Assembly: GCF_002787055.1 (NCBI RefSeq)
Contig: NZ_CP024808.1
Coordinates: forward strand, 396,328-460,327
Direction: 5' to 3'
DNA from: Candidatus Nitrosotenuis aquarius
Lineage (GTDB): Archaea > Thermoproteota > Nitrososphaeria > Nitrososphaerales > Nitrosopumilaceae
DNA length: 64,000 nucleotides
Shown: positions 26,519 to 35,211 of the stretch, piece after piece
Layout of the letters: every line of letters begins with the position of its first letter
Numbering within the stretch: the first letter of the stretch is position 1
The notes under the pieces: generated by a model
The model's input: the letters and a program-made list of their open reading frames with translations, nothing else
Told to the model about the DNA's origin: nothing
Database searches by the model: none
Translations under genes and position numbers: made by a program

Positions 26519-27514
26519 TTGACCCATAAAGATGTACAAGCACATAAGAAAAATCACACGTTACTTGAATTTCTCCGTCCCGCCTCTAAGCGAACTAATT
26601 CCATTCTGCCCAACACGGCAGATTTTGTAGATGAATACAAGGTTCTTACCAACTGGGAAACTGTAGAATATCAGGGTTGGAAATTACCATCTACATCTGA
26701 TCCTCACTACTGGTGTGGGTTCTTCACAACTCGTGGTTGCTTGAATGTAGAGGCACATAAGAAGCTAGGAAAAGAAAATTTCATCTATATCAAGAGATTT
26801 CAACGTTCATGTTACAGAGCAGTGTGCAAAACGTGTTATCTGAAATGGATTGCAAGACAATCAAATAATGCCACTAGGAGAATTGAGACTTACGCCAATA
26901 AATCTAGAAGAAAACCAATTCATCTAATCTTGATTGTTAATCCTAATCAGCAGGATACACCAGTAAAGATACTACGGCAACGAATGAGCCATATTTTGCG
27001 GATTGCAAAGATTACAGGAGCAGCTGCTGTTTTTCATCCATTTAGATTCAATCGTGAGAAAAGGCTGTTTTATCCAGCACCTCATTTTCATCTGGTCGGA
27101 TTTGGATCGGAGGCACAAATCAAGCAGGCTTTTGGTAAGTATGGTTGGTATGTAAAGAATGAAAATGAGCGAGAATCAGTATTCCAGACCTTCTGCTATA
27201 TTTTATCTCATTGTGGGATAAAAAAAGGTCATCAAGCGCTTACCTGGTTTGGGGATTTGTCATATAGCAAATTGCATGTCGAAAAAGAATCTAAAATAAC
27301 GAAATGTCCCGTCTGTGGAGGAGATTTTGAGGAGGTTGAGTACGAAGATCTGTTTCATCCAGTGATTCCGCCTGACAAACCCTATGAAGGATTAGTATTA
27401 GCTGATGGATGGCATACAGTGAAAACTGAAGTATTGGAAAACAACTATCAGTTTACTTATGCATCCTCTCGATTTTTAAATGAAATTATTAAAGGAATCA
27501 CAATCATAAATTAA
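26519..27514 (+). CDS. Probable HUH-family rolling-circle replication initiator (Rep)
   Basis: The 331-aa protein carries the HUH motif as PAPHFHLVGFG (His189-Phe190-His191), preceded by a strand and loop region ending FHPFRF and followed about 36 residues later by CYILSHCGI, where Tyr227 is the likely catalytic tyrosine. Cys pairs CKTC (near 103-106) and CPVC (263-266) suggest zinc-stabilised flanking parts, as in several archaeal plasmid and virus Reps. It would nick the double-strand origin and start rolling-circle replication of an excised element. The assignment rests on motif arrangement; overall similarity to any named Rep family is not evident by eye. Confidence 0.7.
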   Translation: MTHKDVQAHKKNHTLLEFLRPASKRTNSILPNTADFVDEYKVLTNWETVEYQGWKLPSTSDPHYWCGFFTTRGCLNVEAHKKLGKENFIYIKRFQRSCYRAVCKTCYLKWIARQSNNATRRIETYANKSRRKPIHLILIVNPNQQDTPVKILRQRMSHILRIAKITGAAAVFHPFRFNREKRLFYPAPHFHLVGFGSEAQIKQAFGKYGWYVKNENERESVFQTFCYILSHCGIKKGHQALTWFGDLSYSKLHVEKESKITKCPVCGGDFEEVEYEDLFHPVIPPDKPYEGLVLADGWHTVKTEVLENNYQFTYASSRFLNEIIKGITIIN

Positions 27515-27692
27515 CAAATATTAGAACAAATTGTTTGTTGAGTGGATAATCAAACGAGAATAGCGGTGAGCCAATAACATTGATTCAGAGTATAAGCAGA
27601 TAGTAAAGAAATTCAACAAACTGAGTTTCAAGATAACCTTGATTGTTATTTGATTATTTGATTTAAAATAACGGTTTGATCCTCAAAACTCA
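27515..27692. other. Intergenic region after rep (possible replication-origin area)
   Basis: This 178-base AT-rich gap after rep has short repeats and partial inverted repeats near its start (AACAAAT...AACAAATTGTTTGTT) and a TATA-like GATTTAAAATAAC at about 27659 that would serve the YnfA-like gene. I see no definite ORF. A rolling-circle nick site could lie here, but I cannot pick it out. Confidence 0.3.
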
Positions 27693-28052
27693 TTGAACTT
27701 TAGACAGGTATCAGTATCTGCATTTCTCTTCTTTTTGGCAGGACTATGTGAGATAGGAGGGGGCTACTTGGTCTGGTTATGGTTGCGAGATAGTTTTGCA
27801 TGGTGGGTTGGCGCTGTTGGCGGCTTTGTCTTGTTTTTGTACGGAATTGTCCCGACATTTCAGAAGGCCAATTTTCATAGAATCTATGCAGCATATGGTG
27901 GAGTCTTTGTAGTCATGTCAATTTTATGGGGATGGTTAATCGACGATGTACCACCTGATAATTATGATGTAATTGGAACGCTGATTGCTGTTGTTGGTGT
28001 TTTGATCATATACTATTATCCAAGAAAGAAGGAAAGGATTTGGAAATCATAG
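27693..28052 (+). CDS. YnfA/UPF0060-like small membrane protein, first copy
   Basis: A 119-aa protein with four hydrophobic helices. The motif AGLCEIGGGYLVWLWLRD, with conserved Glu inside the first helix, and the YAAYGGVFVVMSILWGWLID segment match the YnfA/UPF0060 family, related to small multidrug resistance (SMR) transporters. The TTG at 27693 is about 27 nt after a TATA-like box. It overlaps the second copy by 13 bases. Substrate unknown; members have been proposed as drug or metal exporters. Confidence 0.8.
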   Translation: MNFRQVSVSAFLFFLAGLCEIGGGYLVWLWLRDSFAWWVGAVGGFVLFLYGIVPTFQKANFHRIYAAYGGVFVVMSILWGWLIDDVPPDNYDVIGTLIAVVGVLIIYYYPRKKERIWKS

Positions 28053-28369
28053 TCACCACACTGACAGCTTTCTTTTTAGCCGCATTGTTGGAGATTGGGG
28101 GTGGATATCTGGTTTGGAAGTGGTTGCGAGAACACAAAGGAAAGATATTTGGTTTGATTGGAGGTCTAGTTCTATTTGTATATGGAATAATTCCAACACT
28201 GCAACCAGCCGAATTTGGACGTGTGTATGCAACGTATGGCGGAATATTTGTCGTTTCATCGGTATTGTGGGGTTATTGGGTTGACAAGAAAAAACCAGAC
28301 AGGTTTGAGATCATAGGCTCTATCATAGTTCTGATTGGTGTTACAATAATCTTCTATTTTCCACGCTGA
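28040..28369 (+). CDS. YnfA/UPF0060-like small membrane protein, second copy
   Basis: A 109-aa paralogue of the gene before it, with AALLEIGGGYLVWKWLRE and YATYGGIFVVSSVLWGYWVD. The two proteins are about half identical by eye and the genes overlap, so they may form a heterodimer as paired SMR transporters do. The TTG start lies within the end of the first copy. Confidence 0.8.
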   Translation: MEIIVTTLTAFFLAALLEIGGGYLVWKWLREHKGKIFGLIGGLVLFVYGIIPTLQPAEFGRVYATYGGIFVVSSVLWGYWVDKKKPDRFEIIGSIIVLIGVTIIFYFPR

Positions 28370-28433
28370 TTTACTTTGATGATTTTACCAGTTTGTTGTG
28401 GATTTTTATTCATCAAAGATCAAAATCACAACA

Positions 28434-29318
28434 ATGAAAACAATAGTACTAGGCTCCATTTTAGCAGTTTTTGCTTTCATGGTAGCTGTTCCAGCATTTG
28501 CAGATCACCCAACCACCGAAATAAGCGTACCAGTCGGCTCCTCAACACCAGGATGTGAGGAAACCAATGAATGCTATATCCCATCCGAAGTAACAGTTGA
28601 CGTCGGCGGTGAAGTGATGTGGTCAAATGATGACAGTGCTTCACACACTGTAACAAGCGGAACTCCAAAGGATGGTCCAGATGGAACCTTTGACAGCGGA
28701 TTATTCCTCTCAGGTCAGACATTTTCCCATAAATTTGAGGAATCTGGTGAATTTCCCTACTTTTGCCTAGTGCATCCATGGATGCAAGGCACGGTAATTG
28801 CTCAAGCATCAGAAGAAGAGCATGATGAAACGGCCGAGGAAGATCATGACGAATCAAATGATGATACATTTGATGAAGGTACTGGCGCAACAGTAATGTC
28901 TCAGGATGGTTCCATTATGATTCGAATCAATTCTGACGTACCAACACGGGGGGAAGAAGCTGCAGTATCAGTAGAATTCACTGATGCTGAGAAAAATCCA
29001 GTCGAACACGTAAACTTTGAGATCACAGCAATGCAGAACGAAGAACAAGTTCTTGCAGAAACAAAACAACACGCAATGTCGGGAATCATGGAATTCACAA
29101 CAGCTGCTCTAGGATCAGATAGTCCACTAGATGTCCAAGTCACAATTCTAGGAATAGGATTGCCAGATGATGAGGCAAACTGGACAGGTCCAAAGGGAGA
29201 AGCAGTATCTGCTTCAGTGGTTCCAGAATTTGGCCCACTTGCAATGATCATCTTGGCATCTGCCATAGTAAGCATTGTTGCCATAACAGCACGATCTAAA
29301 GTAATTCCAAGACTTTAG
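28434..29318 (+). CDS. Blue copper (plastocyanin-like) protein with Ig-like domain and PEF-type anchor
   Basis: The ATG at 28434 follows a TATA-like box by about 25 nt and starts a signal peptide (MKTIVLGSILAVFAFMVAVP). The cupredoxin domain (about 30-125) has type 1 copper ligands His71 (SHTVTSG), Cys111, His114 and Met117 (FCLVHPWMQG). A short acidic, His-containing linker leads to an Ig-like domain (about 155-250), the type also found at 30245 and 36461. The C-terminus (VVPEFGPLAMIILAS, then a basic end) is the Nitrososphaerota PEF-type sorting signal. The protein should be displayed on the pseudoperiplasmic face, carrying electrons or copper. Confidence 0.9.
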   Translation: MKTIVLGSILAVFAFMVAVPAFADHPTTEISVPVGSSTPGCEETNECYIPSEVTVDVGGEVMWSNDDSASHTVTSGTPKDGPDGTFDSGLFLSGQTFSHKFEESGEFPYFCLVHPWMQGTVIAQASEEEHDETAEEDHDESNDDTFDEGTGATVMSQDGSIMIRINSDVPTRGEEAAVSVEFTDAEKNPVEHVNFEITAMQNEEQVLAETKQHAMSGIMEFTTAALGSDSPLDVQVTILGIGLPDDEANWTGPKGEAVSASVVPEFGPLAMIILASAIVSIVAITARSKVIPRL

Positions 29319-29379
29319 AGTTTCTTTTCTTTTTTATTTTGACATGTTGACATTCTAACTAATACGCATTCTGAAATAA

Positions 29380-30252
29380 TCAGGTCTTTTTCTTATCTGG
29401 ACTGATAAGATCATGCTCGATCTGAACAGTGCAGTGATTGATGCCAAATTTTTCTTTCATGGTTTCGTTTATTCTTCGTAATAGACTGTTGGTTTGTGCA
29501 ATAAATTCGGGCTGGATTTTGACATGTGCAGACATTGCAAATACGTTTGATGTTAGAGTCCAAATATGCAGATCGTGAACCTCGGAGACACCTTCAAATG
29601 CCTCGATTTCATCTGAGACTGACTCTAGTTTAATCTCCCTTGGCGTTCCTTCCATGAATATGTGCATACATTCCTTACACAACAATATGCCAGACCGTAT
29701 TATCAGTATGCCAATTCCTACACTTACTATTGGATCAATTATTGGATAATCAGTAAGGCTGATGAGTATTCCACCCACGATCACACCGATGGAGGACAAC
29801 ATATCACCAATTACGTGGGTGTAGGATCCTTTGATGTTAAGATTCGAATGACTTTCTTTTTTGAGTACGAACATCATTATCAAATTTGCTACAAATCCAG
29901 CTATTGCAAATCCAAGCAGTGTGTTTGTTTCTATTTCTTGAGGATCTAAGAATCGTTTGTATGACTCATAGAAGATAAAACCAGAAACAAGAATGAGTGT
30001 AATTCCGTTTATCAGTGCGGCCACTATTTCTACTCGGTGAAACCCAAATGAGAGCTTGGCAGAGTGCGGTCTTTTTGCAATCCTAAATGCAATCAGAGAC
30101 ACTCCAATTGCAGAAAAATCCAACATTACATGAAACGAGTCAGAAATTAAAGCAAGGCTGTTGCTCAGGATTCCCCCTACAACTTCCATCACAAAAACGG
30201 ATATTGAAATTACAAAGACAAGCCAAAGTTTGTGTTCCGTGTGATTATGCAA
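29380..30252 (-). CDS. Cation diffusion facilitator (CDF) metal exporter
   Basis: A 290-aa CDF protein of the CzcD/ZitB type with six membrane helices. The first metal-binding pair is in LISDSFHVMLDFSAI (Asp, His, Asp) and the second in YTHVIGDMLSSIGVI (His, Asp). The His-rich loop between helices 4 and 5 is short. The C-terminal cytoplasmic domain (VSEVHDLHIWTLTSNVFAMS) carries the His/Asp dimer-interface metal site. It probably exports Zn, Co or a similar divalent metal. Its start overlaps the end of the secreted gene on the same strand by 8 bases, indicating an operon. Confidence 0.92.
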   Translation of the reverse strand: MHNHTEHKLWLVFVISISVFVMEVVGGILSNSLALISDSFHVMLDFSAIGVSLIAFRIAKRPHSAKLSFGFHRVEIVAALINGITLILVSGFIFYESYKRFLDPQEIETNTLLGFAIAGFVANLIMMFVLKKESHSNLNIKGSYTHVIGDMLSSIGVIVGGILISLTDYPIIDPIVSVGIGILIIRSGILLCKECMHIFMEGTPREIKLESVSDEIEAFEGVSEVHDLHIWTLTSNVFAMSAHVKIQPEFIAQTNSLLRRINETMKEKFGINHCTVQIEHDLISPDKKKT

Positions 30253-31966
30253 TTAGTCGATTCCTCACAAAAGAGAATAAAGGAATCAGAGAAAAAACAG
30301 CTGCAAGCACAATCAAAGATAGTGGAAATTCAGGGGTGACAGAAATTGGAATCTCAACGTATTCGGAGCTTTTATCAATATTTTCTATTCGCAGTGTGGC
30401 CTGGCCAACATTTGGCTCTGAAAACCTGAAATTGACAAAATCTCCCCCAGCCTGTGCAATTCCCGAGTGTCGAAATATTTCGTTGTTATTTTGAAGTACA
30501 ACAAAATCATATTCTGCCTTTGGAATGGGCAACAGAGTTTCCTGGTCATATATCGTGATGATAAATTCAGATTCCTCCTGCGTGGTGAGATCTAACGGAA
30601 TCCAAGTAAGATCAACAAAATACCGTCCATCTTCTGCAGTTCCAGGCTCATTTGTGGTACTAGACAATCGGATTGGGAATGTCTGTGGGGGTTTTTCTAT
30701 TGGTTTTACAACTGCAACAAAATCAGCATTTGCATATTGGTTGTCACCTATTTGTTTGATTGAAACTATGATTGGCCCAAGATCATCGGATGAGAATGTA
30801 TAGCTTTCAGTATTTGTTTTTGTAGGTGAATTTGTAAGTCCAGTTGACTTTTTTCTGAATATTTCGTTTCCGTGTTGAGACAGTACAAAATCATATGTTG
30901 TACTTTTTGGCTTTTTGTCAGTAAACAATTCATTAAAATCTACATAAAAATCCACATTTTGGCCTGGATAAATCACTGGAGGATCCCACGAGAGTCCAAC
31001 CTGAAACTGTGCATTGCCAGTGGTCGCTTGCAATGGAAACTGGACATTCTTTGATGGCATGACTGTAAAACGCATTTGATGCTCGTTTGTCTTGTCAGTC
31101 ATTTCCAAGAGATCCTTTTGATTTATCACCAAATGCACTATTCGTGCCTCCTCTGAATAATCATCTATGGTTACAGAGGATTCCTTTAAGGGAATGTCAT
31201 TAAGTGTGGCGTCATATTTGGTCACAAGCATTTCTGCGAACGTTTTTGGTATGTGGATTTCTTGATGCACTACACTGGTTTGATTGATGTTCTGGTAGCT
31301 CCAATCAAACGGCATATCAAAACTTACCATGCTGTTTTTTGTATCAAATGCAAAATTATTGATTCGGTCATAGTATGATGTGACGCCTACAGCATACTTT
31401 TTCTGATCAATTCCAGTCACGGAATGACTTGTCTTTTCGGCTATGCTTATTGCCCCATTAAGATTAGGTGGTTCAGCAAGGAAGTTCTGATCAGAGTCTA
31501 TTCCAATGATCTCTATGTGAAACTTGTACAATCCGCCTGAAGTAAATATTGGACCTTCCATTGCCAAGGATGAAAACATCTTTCTAGTCCAGCCCCCACT
31601 AGCAGATTCCTTATCGCCGTCAATTTTGAGTTGCCCAGAGTCTTTTGAGATTACTTTAATGTTGACATTCCCCAGATCATCGTGAAATGTTTCCTTAAAG
31701 ATTTGCTTTCCGTCCTTTGTTAATTCCATCACAAACGTAACATGTTCTATTACAGCTTCCGTCTTTCCATCGGTTAGCTTGACTGTCAGATAACTTTCAT
31801 TGTTTGTAGGATCAAAGACAGACGGCTGCACACCAACAAACAGAGTTGCATTTCTACCACCTACAGATACAGGCAGATTCTCACCGCCTATACCGTGCCC
31901 AAATGCAGAATCTGCCACAGTCATAGAAACGACCAGCATGAGTACAATTCCTAGAATTATTTTCAA
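30245..31966 (-). CDS. Large secreted Ig-like repeat protein with PEF-type anchor
   Basis: I start it at the TTG at 31966, 4 bases after the regulator's stop, because this begins directly with a signal peptide (MKIILGIVLMLVVSMTVADS). The frame is open to 32023. The 573-aa protein has an N-terminal Ig-like domain with the EHVTF phrase shared by the genes at 28434 and 36461, a middle portion unique to it, and two C-terminal domains with YDFV-L-Q--NEIFR, a domain also present in the blue copper protein at 32992. It ends VTPEFPLS plus a hydrophobic helix and basic tail. It is probably a surface adhesin-like or copper-site scaffold protein. Confidence 0.78.
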   Translation of the reverse strand: MKIILGIVLMLVVSMTVADSAFGHGIGGENLPVSVGGRNATLFVGVQPSVFDPTNNESYLTVKLTDGKTEAVIEHVTFVMELTKDGKQIFKETFHDDLGNVNIKVISKDSGQLKIDGDKESASGGWTRKMFSSLAMEGPIFTSGGLYKFHIEIIGIDSDQNFLAEPPNLNGAISIAEKTSHSVTGIDQKKYAVGVTSYYDRINNFAFDTKNSMVSFDMPFDWSYQNINQTSVVHQEIHIPKTFAEMLVTKYDATLNDIPLKESSVTIDDYSEEARIVHLVINQKDLLEMTDKTNEHQMRFTVMPSKNVQFPLQATTGNAQFQVGLSWDPPVIYPGQNVDFYVDFNELFTDKKPKSTTYDFVLSQHGNEIFRKKSTGLTNSPTKTNTESYTFSSDDLGPIIVSIKQIGDNQYANADFVAVVKPIEKPPQTFPIRLSSTTNEPGTAEDGRYFVDLTWIPLDLTTQEESEFIITIYDQETLLPIPKAEYDFVVLQNNNEIFRHSGIAQAGGDFVNFRFSEPNVGQATLRIENIDKSSEYVEIPISVTPEFPLSLIVLAAVFSLIPLFSFVRNRLIA

Positions 31967-31970
31967 GTTG

Positions 31971-32486
31971 TTAAAAATATGAAAACGAATCTGCAAATCT
32001 GTCTTGAATAGTGTCAGATACATTCAGGGTCATCTGCTCTAACGCTTTAGTAGTGGACTCCCTATCTACTATACGGTATTTTTTCATCACGCCAGGTTCT
32101 GCAATCACAAGATTAACCTTGGAAAGATTAGATAATGTAATTGAGATAGTTGATGGGCTCTTTTTTATGTGATCCAGGATTTCCGCAAATGTCGCATCAC
32201 CATTCAAAAGAAAGGATAGGATTTTCTTGCTTGTCTCTTTACGCAAATGGATGAAAAGAAAATCCTTGGACTCATCAGACGTAGACGCAAAATACCAATC
32301 CTGATTCTTTATTTTTCTTGATCTAATGATCCCCATCTTTTCCATCATTTTCAAATAATGACTTACGACGCCGTTTTTTAGACCCGAGCCATTCATTAGA
32401 TCCGTAAACCTAGAAGCTGGTTTTTCCTCCAATATTGTGAGAAGATGATTCACCCTAGGATTATACTTGTAATTTGGATATCTCAT
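31971..32486 (-). CDS. Two-domain winged-helix transcription regulator
   Basis: The 171-aa protein has a first winged helix (RVNHLLTILEEKPASRFTDL, then GVVSHYLKMMEKMGII as recognition helix) and a second one (SKKILSFLLNGDATFAEILD, then STISITLSNLSKVNLV). This tandem arrangement is common in archaea. It lies between a membrane-protein gene upstream (4 bases away) and the large secreted gene downstream (5 bases), so it is probably in the operon 32873 to 29380 and may control it. Confidence 0.78.
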   Translation of the reverse strand: MRYPNYKYNPRVNHLLTILEEKPASRFTDLMNGSGLKNGVVSHYLKMMEKMGIIRSRKIKNQDWYFASTSDESKDFLFIHLRKETSKKILSFLLNGDATFAEILDHIKKSPSTISITLSNLSKVNLVIAEPGVMKKYRIVDRESTTKALEQMTLNVSDTIQDRFADSFSYF

Positions 32487-32489
32487 GAC

Positions 32490-32873
32490 TTAATCAGACC
32501 TGAATATCCCAATGACAAAAAACGTCAACATTAGCAGTATTAGTGTATGGGATATTAATCCATCAAGACCAACATTGGATGGAACAAACGGAAAGACCAT
32601 GTTCAAAAAAGAAAATGTCTCCGCTGCAGTCACGGCATAAAATGCGCACATCATCAAAAACAGCCTTGTGGTCTTGAATGATTTGTAAGTATACAGACCA
32701 ATCACTGAGAGAAAGGTTCCAAGAGCTATGCTGATTATGTGAATTGCGGCATGGAGTCCATGACCTACTAAAATATGAGGAATTGCAAAGGGTAGCGTCG
32801 CACCACAAATGCTAATTGACAGGATCACAAGCAGTCTAGATTTAGAGCGGGTTGTGGAGAACGTCCTTTGCAA
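32490..32873 (-). CDS. Four-helix membrane protein upstream of regulator
   Basis: Four hydrophobic segments are visible (starting at LLVILSISICGATLPF, IHIISIALGTFLSVIG, LFLMMCAFYAVTAAETF and the C-terminal LILLMLTFFVIGIF), with HILVGHGLHAAIH between the first two. I choose the TTG at 32873; the frame stays open to 32954, but that extra stretch is rich in Phe, Asn and Cys and looks unlike protein. Membrane protein plus winged-helix regulator pairs of this kind occur often in Nitrososphaerota and may form a sensor-regulator unit. Metal or redox sensing is a guess. Confidence 0.65.
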   Translation of the reverse strand: MQRTFSTTRSKSRLLVILSISICGATLPFAIPHILVGHGLHAAIHIISIALGTFLSVIGLYTYKSFKTTRLFLMMCAFYAVTAAETFSFLNMVFPFVPSNVGLDGLISHTLILLMLTFFVIGIFRSD

Positions 32874-32991
32874 TTTGTGATCAATGAACTTGGCCCTGTA
32901 ATTAAAGAAGTTGGTAAAATTGCAAAACTGGGCAAAACCACAACTGAAAGTCAATTAGTCATTAAAATACGAGAATGACCTAACAAATTTT

Positions 32992-33912
32992 GTGCGTCTA
33001 TTATTATTGATTTTCTTAATATCCACATCATTTGGGTATGCATTTGCAGAATCAAACTATGATGTTATAATTCCAAAAGGTGCTGGGAATCCGTCATATG
33101 ATCCACAGTTCAAAAAAGACCTGTTTGCTGAAGAATGGTACATACCAACAAAGATTACAGTACTAGTCAACGATACCATTACTTGGACAAATCAAGATAC
33201 AGACAGACACACAGTTACCAGCGGACAGTCAAGCGGCAGGGCAGGTGGTGTGACTGGAACACCGGGGATTTTCTTTGGAATATTCGACAGTGGTCTTTTT
33301 GGACAAGGCGAGGTCTGGTCTTACAAGTTCATCAGGCCAGGAACATTTCCATATTTTTGCACAATTCATCCTTGGATGTATGGGGTGGTTGTAGTAGATG
33401 GCCCAATTCCACCATATTCACATAATGCTGCAGGATACGAGCTAAAACTTCCTGCAATGACGGTAAGTACAGACAAGAAATACCATAACGGCTTGTATTG
33501 GGATCCAGTTGTGATAAAAACTGGGGAGCAGATACTCTTTACGCTTGATTTTTTCAAAATTGATGGTGCTACAAAACTACATGCTTTTGAATATGACTTT
33601 GTTCTAGTTCAAAACGGAAAAGAAATTCACCGCTCAAATGGGTTTTCTGAGGGCGGTAGCGATACAAAATATTTTGTGTTTACAGAACCAGGCCCACTAA
33701 AAATACGACTGGAGAACATGGGTAAAGACAAGTTCAGTGTATCTGAGTTCGATACTGTTGTTTATGGAAACAGTACAAAACTGAGTGCCGATGCCATAAT
33801 ATCCCAAAACAAGGGTGAGCCAATCATTTATCAGGTGAGTCTTTGGGTAATCTTGGCAGCACCTGCGATTTTAATAATAGGCATAATTTGGACAGTGAAG
33901 AAGAAGCACTAG
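32992..33912 (+). CDS. Blue copper (plastocyanin-like) protein with extra domain and C-terminal membrane anchor
   Basis: The GTG at 32992 follows a TATA-like CATTAAAATAC by about 25 nt (leaderless) and starts a signal peptide (MRLLLLIFLISTSFGYAFAE). The cupredoxin domain has His73 (RHTVTSG), Cys123, His126 and Met129 (FCTIHPWMYG), the same ligand pattern as the protein at 28434. A second domain (about 155-260) contains YDFVLVQNGKEIHRS, shared with the large secreted protein at 30245. The C-terminus is a plain membrane helix (VILAAPAILIIGIIWTV) with a Lys tail, not a PEF signal. It is transcribed divergently from the membrane-protein/regulator genes. Confidence 0.9.
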   Translation: MRLLLLIFLISTSFGYAFAESNYDVIIPKGAGNPSYDPQFKKDLFAEEWYIPTKITVLVNDTITWTNQDTDRHTVTSGQSSGRAGGVTGTPGIFFGIFDSGLFGQGEVWSYKFIRPGTFPYFCTIHPWMYGVVVVDGPIPPYSHNAAGYELKLPAMTVSTDKKYHNGLYWDPVVIKTGEQILFTLDFFKIDGATKLHAFEYDFVLVQNGKEIHRSNGFSEGGSDTKYFVFTEPGPLKIRLENMGKDKFSVSEFDTVVYGNSTKLSADAIISQNKGEPIIYQVSLWVILAAPAILIIGIIWTVKKKH

Positions 33913-34121
33913 ATTATCTTCTCTGATTCTGTTCTTAGTTTTTGCTTGTAAAATGAATTTCGTGGTACCTTTCTAAGCTTCATACCACAACATGGACAAT
34001 ACGTCCCATCCCAGTTTACAAACATCTCACATACTTGGCATCTTTTTTGTCCTGCGGCATATCTTCCAATACCTTTTGGCTTTATTGCTCGATAACTCTT
34101 GCAGATCTCCTTGCAGCTCAT
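33909..34121 (-). CDS. Zinc-ribbon protein (70 aa)
   Basis: Cys pairs CQVC (near 28-31) and CPCC (near 42-45) with the spacing of a rubredoxin-like or zinc-ribbon knuckle form one metal site; an additional Cys pair lies at residues 3 and 7. The N-terminal region is basic (YRAIKPKGIGRYAAGQKRC) and suits nucleic-acid contact. Proteins of this kind are common small orphan genes in Nitrososphaerota. It may be co-transcribed with the 93-aa gene just upstream. Confidence 0.7.
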   Translation of the reverse strand: MSCKEICKSYRAIKPKGIGRYAAGQKRCQVCEMFVNWDGTYCPCCGMKLRKVPRNSFYKQKLRTESEKII

Positions 34122-34127
34122 CTTCGC

Positions 34128-34409
34128 TTATTTCACAATCTCTGCAGTAGGCAATGCCTTTTGATAGAGAACTGTGACTTTGGTTCCAACCATTAGATCA
34201 CAATTTTCAATTTTTTTCGAAGACATTACGGAATCATTTGTTTCGACGACACAAGAATTGTCTATTTTGCCATTGATGGTGACTTCTTCGGTTATTTGTT
34301 CTCGTATCAGCGGTGCATCTTTGAACATGGAAAACGCAATGAATGCAACGACTGCAATTCCTGCAACAATAAACAGAACAGTTAGATTTCGTTTTCCTTC
34401 AAAAGACAA
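34128..34409 (-). CDS. Small membrane-anchored protein with exported domain (93 aa)
   Basis: Residues about 9-28 form a membrane helix (LTVLFIVAGIAVVAFIAFSM). The rest, about 60 residues, is beta-rich with two Cys (CVVETND and ENCDLMVG) that could form a disulfide outside the cell. Function unknown. It ends 7 bases before the zinc-ribbon gene. Confidence 0.6.
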   Translation of the reverse strand: MSFEGKRNLTVLFIVAGIAVVAFIAFSMFKDAPLIREQITEEVTINGKIDNSCVVETNDSVMSSKKIENCDLMVGTKVTVLYQKALPTAEIVK

Positions 34410-34517
34410 TATTGGACAGCAAGATGAACTGTTATTATGTCTTATAGATAACTGGTAAAATCATAAAACAACAGATAACTAAATTACAGAAATATTTTGA
34501 ATGTATCTTGAATTATT

Positions 34518-35207
34518 GTGGAATCAGAATGTGAAGTCAGAATTGTAAAATTTGCCCTAATCGGATTGTTTGTTGCATCAATTATCGGATTAGCCGTCTG
34601 GGAGATCAAATTCAACCCATACTCGGACATTAAAACAAGCGCTTCGGATTGGGCGGAAGTCAAATCTGGATTCGGTACGATTCGGCTGTATGAACAAAAA
34701 CAGATTGGGGGTTTTTCAAGCATTAAAAATGATCTCACGTATGTAGATGGTTCTCTTGGCTTTCAAATATCAAAACCAAACCAACGGTGGGAATTTGATT
34801 CTAACATAGATGATGTGTTGGGCTCACAAACAGTCTCAAGTAAAAAATTTCTTGGCGGAATGTATGTGAAAAAAGTTGATGAAAAGGCCATATTCATCGC
34901 AGTCTTTGATTTGACACAATTTGACAACTTTGATCTAGATGCTTACGTACAATCACAGAAAGATGCGATAGCCAAATTTGATTCAAATATCATAATAGAT
35001 GAAATATCACCGCAAAATAACTGGTCGATATTTGGCGCAGAAATCACACTCCAGAACAAAACAAGAACCTATGGTGAGCAGATCTTGGAAATACATAACA
35101 ACAAACTATACATGCTTCAATATAGCGGTGATCCGCCATATCTCATGCTATCGCAAACAAGAGATGAGATCAGAGACATAATGGATTCATTCAGGCCACT
35201 AGGCTGA
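34518..35207 (+). CDS. Membrane-anchored protein with PsbP-like exported domain (229 aa)
   Basis: A GTG start gives a short N-terminus followed by a membrane helix (IVKFALIGLFVASIIGLAVW). The exported domain has the layout of PsbP/Mog1-like folds: LGFQISKPNQRWEFD near the start, a central strand region, and the ending MLSQTRDEIRDIMDSFRPLG. The chromosomal gene at 44325 shows the same end (LLKTLNSFRPL). The function of thaumarchaeal PsbP-like proteins is unknown. It is followed 4 bases later by the SpoIIM-like gene. Confidence 0.6.
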   Translation: MESECEVRIVKFALIGLFVASIIGLAVWEIKFNPYSDIKTSASDWAEVKSGFGTIRLYEQKQIGGFSSIKNDLTYVDGSLGFQISKPNQRWEFDSNIDDVLGSQTVSSKKFLGGMYVKKVDEKAIFIAVFDLTQFDNFDLDAYVQSQKDAIAKFDSNIIIDEISPQNNWSIFGAEITLQNKTRTYGEQILEIHNNKLYMLQYSGDPPYLMLSQTRDEIRDIMDSFRPLG

Positions 35208-35211
35208 TAGT

